From Maribacter ulvicola (GTDB lineage Bacteria; Bacteroidota; Bacteroidia; Flavobacteriales; Flavobacteriaceae), in NCBI RefSeq assembly GCF_900155985.1, contig NZ_FTMA01000001.1, positions 992,001 through 1,056,000 on the forward strand: a stretch of 64,000 nt of DNA, in the 5' to 3' direction. The translations under genes and the position numbers were made by a program. Below, in pieces: positions 27,199 to 35,997 of the stretch (positions are counted from its first letter, which is position 1; every line of letters begins with the position of its first letter). The notes beneath the pieces are model-generated. The model did not search any database. It had not been told where the DNA came from and was given only the letters and a program-made list of their open reading frames with translations.

Positions 27199-28569
27199 AT
27201 GACCGAAACAAACCGCATAGAATACAAACGAGAATTGTCTGATGGACTTGAAAAAGAGGTCATCGCTTTTCTAAACTATCGCGAAGGTGGCATTATATAT
27301 ATTGGCATCGATAAGGATGGAAATACTTACGGATTGGCAGATTCTGATAGCGACCAGTTAAAGATTAAGGATAGATTAAAAAACAACATCCGCCCTTCCG
27401 CCCTTGGTCTGTTTGATATTGTGAGTGAGGAAAGGAATAGTAAGAACATTCTAAAAATCATAGTGGCCAGCGGTCCAGAAAAACCATATCATCTTAAAAA
27501 ATACGGGATGAGCGAAAAGGGCTGTTTTATTCGTTTAGGTTCAGCAGCTGAACCGATGCCACAAAAAATGATTGACGAGCTCTTTGCCAAACGTACCCGA
27601 AATTCCATCAGCAAGATTAAAGCAGGACGGCAGGATTTAGGCTTCGGACAGCTAAAAATTTACTACGAAGAATCTGGGTACACCCTTGGTAAACCATTTG
27701 CCAAGAACTTGGAACTACTTACTGAAGATGGTGCTTTTAATTATGCCGGCTATCTCTTGGCAGATAAGAATAACACATCAATTAAAGTCGCTAAATATTC
27801 GGGTATAACCAGAACAGACTTAATAGAAAGCAACGAATACGGTCACGAATGTTTGGTTAAGGCTACCAAACAAGTGATAGATAAAATTGCGGTCGAGAAC
27901 AGAACAACCACAAAAATTACAGCCAAAGAAAGACAACAAGCCAATCTTTGGCATCCCATCGCCTTGCGTGAAGCCATCATAAATGCGTTTGTGCATAATG
28001 ATTACACAAATGAGATTACCCCAAAGTTTGAAATCTTTACCGATAGAATCGAAATCACATCGGCTGGTGGTCTTCCGGAAGGATTGAGCAAGCAAGAATT
28101 TTTTGAAGGCTTTTCAGTCCCACGAAACAAGGAACTGATGCGAATTTTTAAAGATTTAGAACTGGTTGAACAATTAGGTTCTGGCATTCCTCGTATTTTA
28201 GAACACTACGGAAAAGAGAGTTTTAGTTTTTCAGATAACTTTCTTAGAATGACTTTTATTGCTAAAGAAGCTGTTGTTGAAGAAGGTGGTCAAACAGGTG
28301 GTGTAAAGGGTGGTCAAGAAGGTGGTGTAATAGGTGGTGCAATAGGTGGTGTAATTGATTCAACTGAAGCTCTAACTAGAAGACAAAAAGAAGTGCTTAA
28401 ACTTATTGCAACCAATACTACTATTACTTATACTGAAATAGCTGAAGCTTTAGGTATCAATGAATCCCCTGTGGGCAAACATATAAACGCACTAAAAACT
28501 AAAGGCTTTTTAATACGTCACGGTGGCACGCAAGGCTATTGGGAAATTAATCTCAAAAACAATCAGTAA
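27199..28569 (+). CDS. AlbA_2 (Schlafen-like) ATP-binding protein with winged helix
   Basis: A 456-residue protein. Residues ~5-120 form an AlbA_2 domain (NRIEYKREL, then GGIIYIGIDKDGNTYGL). Residues ~250-350 resemble the ATP-binding module of this family (HPIALREAIINAFVHNDY, GLPEGLSKQEF, QLGSGIPRI). A Gly-rich linker (GGQTGGVKGGQEGGVIGG) leads to a winged helix at ~395-450. Such proteins are usually called transcriptional regulators, and some sit in defence loci. As last gene of the cassette (36 bases after the previous one) it may control or sense for it. It ends close to the convergent tra operon. Confidence 0.75.
   Translation: MTETNRIEYKRELSDGLEKEVIAFLNYREGGIIYIGIDKDGNTYGLADSDSDQLKIKDRLKNNIRPSALGLFDIVSEERNSKNILKIIVASGPEKPYHLKKYGMSEKGCFIRLGSAAEPMPQKMIDELFAKRTRNSISKIKAGRQDLGFGQLKIYYEESGYTLGKPFAKNLELLTEDGAFNYAGYLLADKNNTSIKVAKYSGITRTDLIESNEYGHECLVKATKQVIDKIAVENRTTTKITAKERQQANLWHPIALREAIINAFVHNDYTNEITPKFEIFTDRIEITSAGGLPEGLSKQEFFEGFSVPRNKELMRIFKDLELVEQLGSGIPRILEHYGKESFSFSDNFLRMTFIAKEAVVEEGGQTGGVKGGQEGGVIGGAIGGVIDSTEALTRRQKEVLKLIATNTTITYTEIAEALGINESPVGKHINALKTKGFLIRHGGTQGYWEINLKNNQ
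28285..28354 (+). repeat. Imperfect tandem ggtggt repeats encoding a Gly linker
   Basis: Six or so 12- to 15-base units built on ggtggtgtaa or ggtggtcaa inside the AlbA_2 gene. All are multiples of three, so copy-number change would alter linker length without a frameshift. Confidence 0.7.
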
Positions 28570-28577
28570 AAGTCCTT

Positions 28578-28949
28578 TTAAAAAGGAGATTTGTCCTTTG
28601 AGCCTCTCGCATCCGCCAGCCACTTGCCATTTTGCTTAACCAGTTTAAAAAGGCCTGGTGTCTTATCATAGGCTGTCGTATATTTTACCCAAGCCACATC
28701 ACCCATAATGGTATCCTGCAAAACAGTAAAGTTTGAATCATCCTTTACCGTCGCATTAAACATATTTATAGTATTCATATAATTAGAATATGCCTGTGGT
28801 GTTGAGTTGGCTTTTAAAGCTTCCTCATCCTTTTCATAAAAGCTTTCAATAACAATCTGGGCTGTAGCACTTGGCCCAGAAACTTTAGTATCAGAATCGG
28901 CACAAGAAAGGAACAACAGTACGAGTGAGAAAACAATAATTTTTTTCAT
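28578..28949 (-). CDS. Small lipoprotein at the end of the tra operon
   Basis: A 123-residue lipoprotein: signal peptide MKKIIVFSLVLLFLSCADSD with the lipobox Cys at 16. The mature part (SATAQIVIESFYEKDEEALK...WLADARGSKDKSPF) resembles DUF4878/NTF2-like folds. It begins 6 bases after traN. By position it could serve as the VirB7-like lipoprotein of the mating channel, but that is inference. Confidence 0.7.
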   Translation of the reverse strand: MKKIIVFSLVLLFLSCADSDTKVSGPSATAQIVIESFYEKDEEALKANSTPQAYSNYMNTINMFNATVKDDSNFTVLQDTIMGDVAWVKYTTAYDKTPGLFKLVKQNGKWLADARGSKDKSPF

Positions 28950-28955
28950 AATATT

Positions 28956-29789
28956 TTAATTTGGGTTATTGATATATCTATGTGATATTTTCATTTCTAT
29001 ATTGCGTTCGCCATCTTTCTCGTTCAATTCTAAAATCGCCCTACGGTCATTAGATAATGAAAATTTGGGCAATACATAAACGAAGCGAACCGTCTCACTT
29101 TTTGCAATTTTTGAAGGCAGATTGTGTTTGTACGTTGGTTCTTGATACAGGCGTTGTAACGATTTTCTTTTCCCTTTTTGTCTTGTTTCAATCGAAAGGT
29201 TCAAGAAATTCAAATCGTAATCCAAAGTAGAATTATTCTCAATCTGGATAACGAAGTAGAGTTCTTTCTTATCAAAAACAATATTCTCAACACTCAAAAC
29301 GATACCTTCATTTCGCTTTTTAATTCGACCTATACGCTGGTTTCTGTTAAGAAGATACGAGCAGAATTTTTGGTAGTAATACGTTCTATTATCTACACGT
29401 TCTTCAGAGGATTCAGCAAGAATCGAATCGACCTTAATCGGTTTCTCATTCCCTATACTATTAGATAACGGAATGAAATAATTGAGCTTAGATAGCTGTT
29501 TTTTATATCTTACAATATACGAAAAAATTGAACCATTTCTATTGACTACCAGTAGATTACTTTCTTTGCCAGGCTTTGCTTGAAGAAGTCCAAAATACTG
29601 TTCTTTTTCACGGTTGTAGGTAAAAACAAAATTATCTGAACCGGTTATACCTTGCCGAATAGGTTCAGGGAAGAATAATGCAACGTTTTTGGTGTCGTTG
29701 GCATATATGGTATCGAGGACTGTAGTTGTTTGCGCTTTCGCGAAAGCGAAACTTAAAACAAGAGTGGAAATTATGATATACTTTTTCAT
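28956..29789 (-). CDS. traN: Conjugative transfer protein TraN (DUF4138, VirB9-like)
   Basis: A 277-residue periplasmic protein with signal peptide MKKYIIISTLVLSFAFAKAQ. The beta-rich body (LDTIYANDTKNVALFFPEPI, then FDKKELYFVIQIENNS) matches TraN of the CTnDOT-type transfer system, thought to take the VirB9 place in the outer-membrane core. It is shorter than CTnDOT TraN. The signal-peptide codons at 29731-29757 carry a short palindromic repeat also present in mobA. Next to traM, as in all such operons. Confidence 0.82.
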   Translation of the reverse strand: MKKYIIISTLVLSFAFAKAQTTTVLDTIYANDTKNVALFFPEPIRQGITGSDNFVFTYNREKEQYFGLLQAKPGKESNLLVVNRNGSIFSYIVRYKKQLSKLNYFIPLSNSIGNEKPIKVDSILAESSEERVDNRTYYYQKFCSYLLNRNQRIGRIKKRNEGIVLSVENIVFDKKELYFVIQIENNSTLDYDLNFLNLSIETRQKGKRKSLQRLYQEPTYKHNLPSKIAKSETVRFVYVLPKFSLSNDRRAILELNEKDGERNIEMKISHRYINNPN

Positions 29790-29820
29790 AAGAGTGTGTT
29801 TTTAAATGCCCATTATGGGC

Positions 29821-30750
29821 TCATAATTTAGGTTTTAGAATTAATTTATAATTATTCAATACCGTAACTTTTACGTTTCGGTTGTTACGTCTGAGTACTT
29901 TGGATATACCACCAACTTGTGGTACGGTGGGAATGTTGATATCGCCAATAATATCGTCCAAGACTTCGGTGGTGGCTTCAGCTCGAAAATTGTTCTCGAC
30001 ATAAATGCCCTCACTACCATCTGACAAATCGAATGCTTTGAGTTTAGTAGGATGGTGCTTTATATTTTCAATTTCAATTAAAGCTCGATTGGGCTGAAAG
30101 CTGATAAACCCAAAAATTGGTGTGTTATTCGGCATCTGCTTACCATTTATTATTGCAGGTTTGGTAAGGCGCATTCGTAATCTGGTATTCGCTTTGACTA
30201 TTTGGTCGCCATCTACTACTACGTAAATTGTTTCATCAGTATTACCGATGATTGAAAACTCGTTGGGTTTTGGCGATGCGGCAAAGAACAATTGATGTTC
30301 TAAGCCTAATTCTTTGGCTTCAATTTTTTGTTCTCGTTTGATTTCTGATGAATCGATTTGTTTTGTGCTTTTTTGAGCAACTTTTCTCTGTCCCAGATTT
30401 TGATAGCGTTTTTCAGAATATCGAATTTTGCCAGCATCGTAAATACTATCCACAATACGTTCTTTTTCACGTTCGGGCAAATCTGGGTCGTAAAAGCCCA
30501 ACGAGTCTATAAGCTTTTCATCATAGATGCTGGGTGCGTTATTTTCACGCACTTCCTTTAAATCATTGATGGCATCCAGTTTAGAATCGTACTCTTTTTG
30601 GTTTTCCTCTAAATCGGGAATTAATGTTTGTTGTAGGCTTTCGTTCTCGCTATCATCATCGCCCATTACCATTACGGAATAGGAAATAAGGAATATGAAA
30701 ATCACCGCCAATACTGCTGCAAATACTATTTTGTTCTTTTCTACTTTCAT
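29821..30750 (-). CDS. traM: Conjugative transfer protein TraM (VirB10-like)
   Basis: A 309-residue protein with a cytoplasmic N terminus, one membrane segment (KIVFAAVLAVIFIFLISYSV, ~7-26), a charged linker and a C-terminal beta domain (ETIYVVVDGDQIVKANTRLR, GFISFQPNRALIEIENI). This is the TraM/VirB10 layout that spans the periplasm. It is smaller than CTnDOT TraM. No traL-like gene lies between traK and traM, where one is expected. Confidence 0.82.
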   Translation of the reverse strand: MKVEKNKIVFAAVLAVIFIFLISYSVMVMGDDDSENESLQQTLIPDLEENQKEYDSKLDAINDLKEVRENNAPSIYDEKLIDSLGFYDPDLPEREKERIVDSIYDAGKIRYSEKRYQNLGQRKVAQKSTKQIDSSEIKREQKIEAKELGLEHQLFFAASPKPNEFSIIGNTDETIYVVVDGDQIVKANTRLRMRLTKPAIINGKQMPNNTPIFGFISFQPNRALIEIENIKHHPTKLKAFDLSDGSEGIYVENNFRAEATTEVLDDIIGDINIPTVPQVGGISKVLRRNNRNVKVTVLNNYKLILKPKL

Positions 30751-30781
30751 AATCTTGGTTTTTTAAATGCCGATTTTCGGC

Positions 30782-31396
30782 TCAACTATCATCATTCAGT
30801 TTTTTTAAAGTGTTTTCGAAGTAATTTGTAATTAGAAGTCCGTGCGGATTGTTGGGAAAGTTTCGGTCAACCATAATCAGGTTTCCAGTTGAAAACAGTT
30901 CGTAGGTGTCAATTATTGAACCTCTGTTAATTTCAAAAATGGTGGTGGTTGTAAAACTATACGAGCCATTATTTTCGTTTATCCTTGAGTCAATACTCAA
31001 TACTTTTTGAACCAATGAATACTGAAGCAACCTGTTGTAAACACCATCGGCTTTTTTCTGGCGGTAAAGATTGTCCACAGAACTATTGCCTAACCAAAGT
31101 GCTTTTTCCAAATTCCTTTCATAGTTACTGGCATCGATGTTATAGAAGTAGTTGTGGAACAGTTCTAAATGTGCCAGAGCTTCGACTCTAAAATTCTCTT
31201 TTTGAGTTACGAGCTTCAGGGGAATTATACTGCCATCTGTATTGATGGCAAAAGCACTATTGAGCGCTTTTTGATTTGTATTGAATACCATCCAAACTGA
31301 AAAGGTACTGGACAGTAAGGCACAGACAACAACTGCCAAAACGATAAACCGATTCAATTTTAGGACGTTATAAATATTCTTGTATGGTGTTTTCAT
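30782..31396 (-). CDS. traK: Conjugative transfer protein TraK (VirB8-like)
   Basis: A 204-residue protein with a single N-terminal membrane anchor (FIVLAVVVCALLSSTFSVWM, ~18-37) and a periplasmic domain containing ALAHLELFHNYFYNIDASNY, typical of Bacteroidota TraK. It is thought to be the VirB8-like assembly factor. It lies between traJ and traM with short gaps (20 and 31 bases). Confidence 0.85.
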   Translation of the reverse strand: MKTPYKNIYNVLKLNRFIVLAVVVCALLSSTFSVWMVFNTNQKALNSAFAINTDGSIIPLKLVTQKENFRVEALAHLELFHNYFYNIDASNYERNLEKALWLGNSSVDNLYRQKKADGVYNRLLQYSLVQKVLSIDSRINENNGSYSFTTTTIFEINRGSIIDTYELFSTGNLIMVDRNFPNNPHGLLITNYFENTLKKLNDDS

Positions 31397-31416
31397 ATTC
31401 TTATTTTTAATCTGCC

Positions 31417-32259
31417 TTAGGCAGTAAACAATCGGAGTGTAAAGGACGTTGCTCGTTTGTACAATTTGAATTTCAGGAAAACAATAAATGCAACAGAACC
31501 TAATTGAACCACAGGCGCAAAAAAGCCTTGACCTGTATCGGTACCAAATAAGTTAACCCAAAAATTGGTGTTGATTTCCGTATAAATAGCGTTAACAAAT
31601 ACATTGACTAAAAAGAATGCCGGCACTAACATATATACAGCAGCATACAACTTGAAGAATGTATAAGCAAGTGAACGGAATTTTTCAAATACTGCAAGGC
31701 TAATGACCAAAGGGAAGAACGCTTGCATTATCCCCAAAAGGAAAAAACGCTCTGCCAAGAATAGCGGATAGATGAACAAATCCAATATCCAGAGTATTGT
31801 ACTTAAAATGAAAGCTAATATCTTGAACCCATATAAGGGTGTTACCAAGGCCTCATACAAAAGCGTCATTGCTGAACTCGCAGCATCAAAAAGACTTACA
31901 TCTTCCTCTAACGGAATATCCTGCATCTGTAATGGCAATAATGCAGGTGCAGTCCCTCGATATTGACTTTCGATGGCCACTAAAATTCCATCGAAAAACC
32001 CTAATACCTGCGTTGAGAATATGACCAGAATAACAATAGCAAAATTCTTTGCCAGTTCACCAGGACTCAATCCCCAAGTGTACCCGTCTTTGTCCGCAAT
32101 ACCTTCATTGTACTTTTTAAGGATGTTGACCAGAAAGAACAGGACAGCAAGCGTTTTCATTCCGGCAATAGTATATTGCGAGAAGCTACTGTTCTGAATG
32201 GTCTGAAATACCGTATCGATATATTCCAATCCAATTCCTAAAAGTATGGTTGCGGTCAT
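31417..32259 (-). CDS. traJ: Conjugative transfer protein TraJ (VirB6-like membrane protein)
   Basis: A 280-residue polytopic membrane protein with about six hydrophobic segments, including ILAFILSTILWILDLFIYPL and a C-terminal VAFIVFLKFKLYKRATSF. It is the VirB6-like inner-membrane channel component of the CTnDOT family. It starts two bases after the traI stop, so the genes are coupled. Confidence 0.85.
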   Translation of the reverse strand: MTATILLGIGLEYIDTVFQTIQNSSFSQYTIAGMKTLAVLFFLVNILKKYNEGIADKDGYTWGLSPGELAKNFAIVILVIFSTQVLGFFDGILVAIESQYRGTAPALLPLQMQDIPLEEDVSLFDAASSAMTLLYEALVTPLYGFKILAFILSTILWILDLFIYPLFLAERFFLLGIMQAFFPLVISLAVFEKFRSLAYTFFKLYAAVYMLVPAFFLVNVFVNAIYTEINTNFWVNLFGTDTGQGFFAPVVQLGSVAFIVFLKFKLYKRATSFTLRLFTA

Positions 32260-32261
32260 TT

Positions 32262-32843
32262 TTAATATCCTGTTTCGCGGTTATTTACTTTATCCTGCAT
32301 TTTTCTGAATGAAATGATATCACGATAGCGTTTCGTTTTTGTAGTGATGGTAGAAACCATTTGCTTTGATTCCAGTTCTTTTTCTTTCAAAATTGCGGCA
32401 CGCTCTGCATCGCTCATTTTTAGATAGTCGCTTGATAGAACTTCATCAATAAAATCTACCGTGTCCAATGAATTTTGAACTATAGCATCAAACGATTCCA
32501 TAACCCTGCTTACTTCATCTGGCTTTATATAAGGCGAGTTTAAAATGTCCTGTAAATCATTTTGCATTACCTGAATAAGGCGTTGATTGTTGTCTGCAAT
32601 TTCTTGAACTGCTCTAAGTTGCTGAACCACATTTGAAACCTTTTCGATGGCCTCTTTTGCATCTTTTAAGAATTTTACAGACTTAATCATTTGAGCAGTC
32701 TGTTTACCCGATTCAATCAGTTGTTTTACCAAGCTGATAAAATTGGTATTGTCATAAGTGGGCATTCCTTGGGCAGTAGCGTTGCCCGACATAAATAAGG
32801 TCAATGCTACTGTCATTACTAAAATTTTGAATTTTGTCTTCAT
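32262..32843 (-). CDS. traI: Conjugative transfer protein TraI (DUF4141)
   Basis: A 193-residue exported protein with signal peptide MKTKFKILVMTVALTLFMSG...NATAQ, followed by a long helical region (LVKQLIESGKQTAQMIKSVK, then VSNVVQQLRAVQEIADNNQR). This is the TraI/DUF4141 pattern, comparable to VirB5/TrbJ. It is 4 bases from traG. Confidence 0.82.
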   Translation of the reverse strand: MKTKFKILVMTVALTLFMSGNATAQGMPTYDNTNFISLVKQLIESGKQTAQMIKSVKFLKDAKEAIEKVSNVVQQLRAVQEIADNNQRLIQVMQNDLQDILNSPYIKPDEVSRVMESFDAIVQNSLDTVDFIDEVLSSDYLKMSDAERAAILKEKELESKQMVSTITTKTKRYRDIISFRKMQDKVNNRETGY

Positions 32844-32847
32844 AATG

Positions 32848-35250
32848 TTATGTTTTAGATGTGAATTGAATTATTGCTTTTTCCATATCGTGATGCTCGT
32901 TGTAGAGCTTTATTATTTCTTCGTTTTCCTGTCCGTCGGTTAAGTAAGCCGCATAGACTTCCTTCGGAACTTCAAGACGGAAGATGTTACTTTCCCTACC
33001 GATTTTAATGAACATTTCGGTGTACTTCCGTGGCCCGGAAAGGTTGTTTTTGATGGACTTTAATTGGTTTAAATCGTGGCTTGAAAGATTAAGGCGTTTG
33101 ACCAATTCGGCATAGCCTTTTTCGTTGTTAAGGCTGTAAATGACCTGTGTATTTTCAAGGATGCTTGCAGATGTTGAATTGTTGGGAAGTTGATTGATGG
33201 ATTGAAGAATGATACCAATAGCACCGTTCTGTTTACGGATGGCTTGATAATAGAATTCTACGCTTTCAAGAACGTTCTCGAACTTCAGTTGCTTGGCAAA
33301 CTCGTCAAATAGGATGATACCTTTTTCAGCCCTATTTTTCCAAATGGTTCTTTGGATGGCTGACTTAATCAGCTTCAACATTACGGACAGGATTTCCTTA
33401 TTGTCTTTGACTTCATCGAGTTCAAAAACAATCAAACGTTTGTCCTCTATTTTATAGGTTTGGTCTTCACTCACTTCAAACAGAAAACTATATAGACCAT
33501 CGCCGACATATTCGGACATTACGTGCAAAAAGCTGGTAACGTTGAAGTAGTCGGGATGGATTTTTAGGGTGTCAAGAAGATCCTCTTGATTCCTTTCTAT
33601 AAAATTGTAAAATCCTTCGAGCGAATGATTTTCTGAAATGCTATTGTAATAATGACGCAATATTTTTTTGACTGAAACCGACTGTGCTTTAGTAACCTTT
33701 AAATCTGAAGCGAACAGCTCAAAAAGGAAAACAGACAAATCTTCCAATCGTTCAGGTGTCAGATCATTTGTATCACTTATATAAAAAGGATTGATGCCAA
33801 GATTTTTTCCACTTTCGTACCGAAGTACCGTATATTTTTCAGGATATAGTTTGGCAAATTTAGTGTACGAGCCACCCAAGTCGATAATGACCAGACGAAC
33901 ACCACTTTCAAAGTATTGGCGTAAAATATTATTGGCTAAAAAGGATTTACCCTCGCCCGTTGGTGCGAAAATGGCAAAATTCCGAGCCTTGATACGTTTT
34001 TTTCGCTCGTCCCAAACATCTTTTAGAACAGGAATATTATGCTCTCTATCATTGAAGATGATTCCGGTAGTATCAGATTTGTAATTGGTATTATTGATGA
34101 ATAGGCATAATGCGTGTTTTAAATCGGTAACATATAAATCGTTGTTCGAGAAATTGGACGAAAAACAGCAGTAACTGTTTAATATATAATTCTTGCGCTC
34201 TTCGCCTCTCGGATAGTATGGAATAATATCCAGTTCCTTAAATTCAGTTTTAATTTTTGAAGTTATTTTGTCTAGGTCTTTGGCTTCTTTAGACCAATAC
34301 ACAATATTGAGATGACCACGAATAATCCGTGCATTGTCATCGGCATTGATTTGGTCAAGAATATGTTGGATTTTCCCCAAAACCACTTTGTTCTGTGAAC
34401 CGAAATTGGAACTCTTGTTAAGTTCCTCGACTTTCTTGTCGAGCAGCTTGCGCCACTTTTGTTTGTCGTCGAGATATAAAATCTGATTGACAATGTGGTT
34501 TTCGTTAAGCGTAAGCCCTAAGCCATCAATAAACCCTTGATGAAACACAAAATCGTCAGATGTGAATTTCTCATTGGTTTTGCTACTCTGTACACTTTCG
34601 CCAAAGCACAGTTCGCTATTGATGGCAAGGGCATCAAAATGGTTTTCGCCAATATTGACGCTTTTCTTATCTAATAGAATGTCGGTATCGAAGCCTTCGT
34701 TGAAGCCATTGAAATAGCCATTTGTGAGTTTCTGAATCCCTTCCGCTTTAAGCGGAAGGAATGCCATCTTTCGGCTATTATTGATAAAGGAAACAGAATC
34801 GCTTACAGAGTTTACAAAACTCTTAATGTTATCGTCCAGTTCCTGTACAATTCCCTTTGAAATTTTTCTAAAGGGATTGACATATTTTGAATTGTTGAGC
34901 GCTTTGTTTTTGGTCAAGATGAAAAACAAATAGCACTTGTGCTCAATATGTCCACGACCTTTAAAATGCTCGTGCGTTGCTTTTTCTAAAAATGTTTTAT
35001 TCGGAAGCTGTTCAGAAGAATAGGATTTCTTCAGGTATATATCCTGTTTATGAACCACAGTTCCCACAGGCAGCGATTTCAAAGCCTGAAACCAAGCACC
35101 GTGCATATCTTCAAAGTCCTTTTCGGAAAGCGAATAAATTTCAGGTAGATTCCCTGTATAGCACAAGACCACATTGCCATTATTGGCAAAGACGATATTG
35201 TCCTGAATATCTACGATGGGCTGATATGCCGAAAGGTTAATCTTATTCAT
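32848..35250 (-). CDS. traG: Conjugative ATPase TraG (VirB4-like)
   Basis: An 800-residue cytoplasmic ATPase that powers the transfer channel. The N-terminal CagE/VirB4-type half is followed by the Walker A motif FAPTGEGKSFLANNI (~residues 430-445) and Walker B KGIILFDEFAKQL (~645-658). Further motifs include IIDLGGSYTKFAKLYPEKY. Length is typical of Bacteroidota TraG. Its start overlaps the end of traF by eight bases. Confidence 0.92.
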   Translation of the reverse strand: MNKINLSAYQPIVDIQDNIVFANNGNVVLCYTGNLPEIYSLSEKDFEDMHGAWFQALKSLPVGTVVHKQDIYLKKSYSSEQLPNKTFLEKATHEHFKGRGHIEHKCYLFFILTKNKALNNSKYVNPFRKISKGIVQELDDNIKSFVNSVSDSVSFINNSRKMAFLPLKAEGIQKLTNGYFNGFNEGFDTDILLDKKSVNIGENHFDALAINSELCFGESVQSSKTNEKFTSDDFVFHQGFIDGLGLTLNENHIVNQILYLDDKQKWRKLLDKKVEELNKSSNFGSQNKVVLGKIQHILDQINADDNARIIRGHLNIVYWSKEAKDLDKITSKIKTEFKELDIIPYYPRGEERKNYILNSYCCFSSNFSNNDLYVTDLKHALCLFINNTNYKSDTTGIIFNDREHNIPVLKDVWDERKKRIKARNFAIFAPTGEGKSFLANNILRQYFESGVRLVIIDLGGSYTKFAKLYPEKYTVLRYESGKNLGINPFYISDTNDLTPERLEDLSVFLFELFASDLKVTKAQSVSVKKILRHYYNSISENHSLEGFYNFIERNQEDLLDTLKIHPDYFNVTSFLHVMSEYVGDGLYSFLFEVSEDQTYKIEDKRLIVFELDEVKDNKEILSVMLKLIKSAIQRTIWKNRAEKGIILFDEFAKQLKFENVLESVEFYYQAIRKQNGAIGIILQSINQLPNNSTSASILENTQVIYSLNNEKGYAELVKRLNLSSHDLNQLKSIKNNLSGPRKYTEMFIKIGRESNIFRLEVPKEVYAAYLTDGQENEEIIKLYNEHHDMEKAIIQFTSKT

Positions 35251-35521
35251 AGTTAAAACCTGAATTTCTTTTGTTACTTATAATTTTTGGAAAAGCGTTG
35301 GCTGTTTGAAAAATCTGTGGGTTGTGGCTAATTCTTGTCAAAGCCACATAGAGCGCAGCGTTAAAAACGAGAATACCTATAATCATCACGAAGCTGAAAG
35401 AGAAAATTACTATGAGCAATGAGGCCAATATGGAAACTATCATTAAGGCAAACAGGGAAATGGGGAAGCCAAAAATGACTGCCCGTTTCCTAATGTTTTT
35501 ATAGACCTCGAACCGCTTCAT
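35243..35521 (-). CDS. traF: Conjugative transfer protein TraF (DUF4133)
   Basis: A 92-residue inner-membrane protein with two adjacent membrane segments (~residues 16-60) and the family-like ends MKRFEVYKNIRKRAVIFGFP and FKIISNKRNSGFN-type tail. It corresponds to TraF/VirB3. It overlaps traE by one base and traG by eight. Confidence 0.82.
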   Translation of the reverse strand: MKRFEVYKNIRKRAVIFGFPISLFALMIVSILASLLIVIFSFSFVMIIGILVFNAALYVALTRISHNPQIFQTANAFPKIISNKRNSGFNYE

Positions 35522-35808
35522 TATACAACGATTCCAATTAGGTAAGTGAAGATGCCGACTACTGCGCCAGCTATCAAAACAAATACAAGTACTCTGGTAA
35601 TACCCTTTTTTAGGTCAGCATTTTCCCCAAAGAAATGCCCTGCATTAAACAGGAAACCGATGAGGAAAATGACCCCTAATATGATTGGAAAAATGGTTCG
35701 GATGGTGTTGGAAACATCATCGACCGAATCTTCGATTCCCCCAATTTGTGCAAAAAGTGATGTTGAGAGCAACGACAAAAAAGTTGCCAAATAGATTGAT
35801 TTTTTCAT
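35521..35808 (-). CDS. traE: Conjugative transfer protein TraE (DUF4134)
   Basis: A 95-residue protein with signal peptide MKKSIYLATFLSLLSTSLFA, then two membrane segments (IFPIILGVIFLIGFLFNAGH and VLVFVLIAGAVVGIFTYLIG). This is the VirB2-pilin-like TraE of Bacteroidota. It is the first gene of the tra operon, whose promoter must lie in the 190 bases toward the amidase gene. Confidence 0.82.
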   Translation of the reverse strand: MKKSIYLATFLSLLSTSLFAQIGGIEDSVDDVSNTIRTIFPIILGVIFLIGFLFNAGHFFGENADLKKGITRVLVFVLIAGAVVGIFTYLIGIVV

Positions 35809-35880
35809 AACGTAACAGTTTAAATTTTTGTGTTGTTTTCGTTATTGGAAATTTACATATATTTATTTACAAATACCTGA

Positions 35881-35951
35881 TAATCAAATATTTGTGAACA
35901 AAATATTATTTGATTTTGTTTGAATTCCTTTGTTATTATTTGATATCAAAT
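35881..35951. promoter_or_regulatory. Candidate operator between tra operon and amidase
   Basis: The 11-base sequence tattatttgat occurs at 35904-35914 and 35934-35944, exactly 30 bases (about three helical turns) apart. The second copy is part of the perfect palindrome atttgatatcaaat (35938-35951), and a reverse half-site taatcaaata lies at 35881. This is the divergent promoter region, so a repressor or activator bound here could set the timing of tra expression. Confidence 0.55.
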
Positions 35952-35997
35952 TCTATGACTTTTGGAAGTTGAATTGTTAATAACCCTAAAATTGAAA

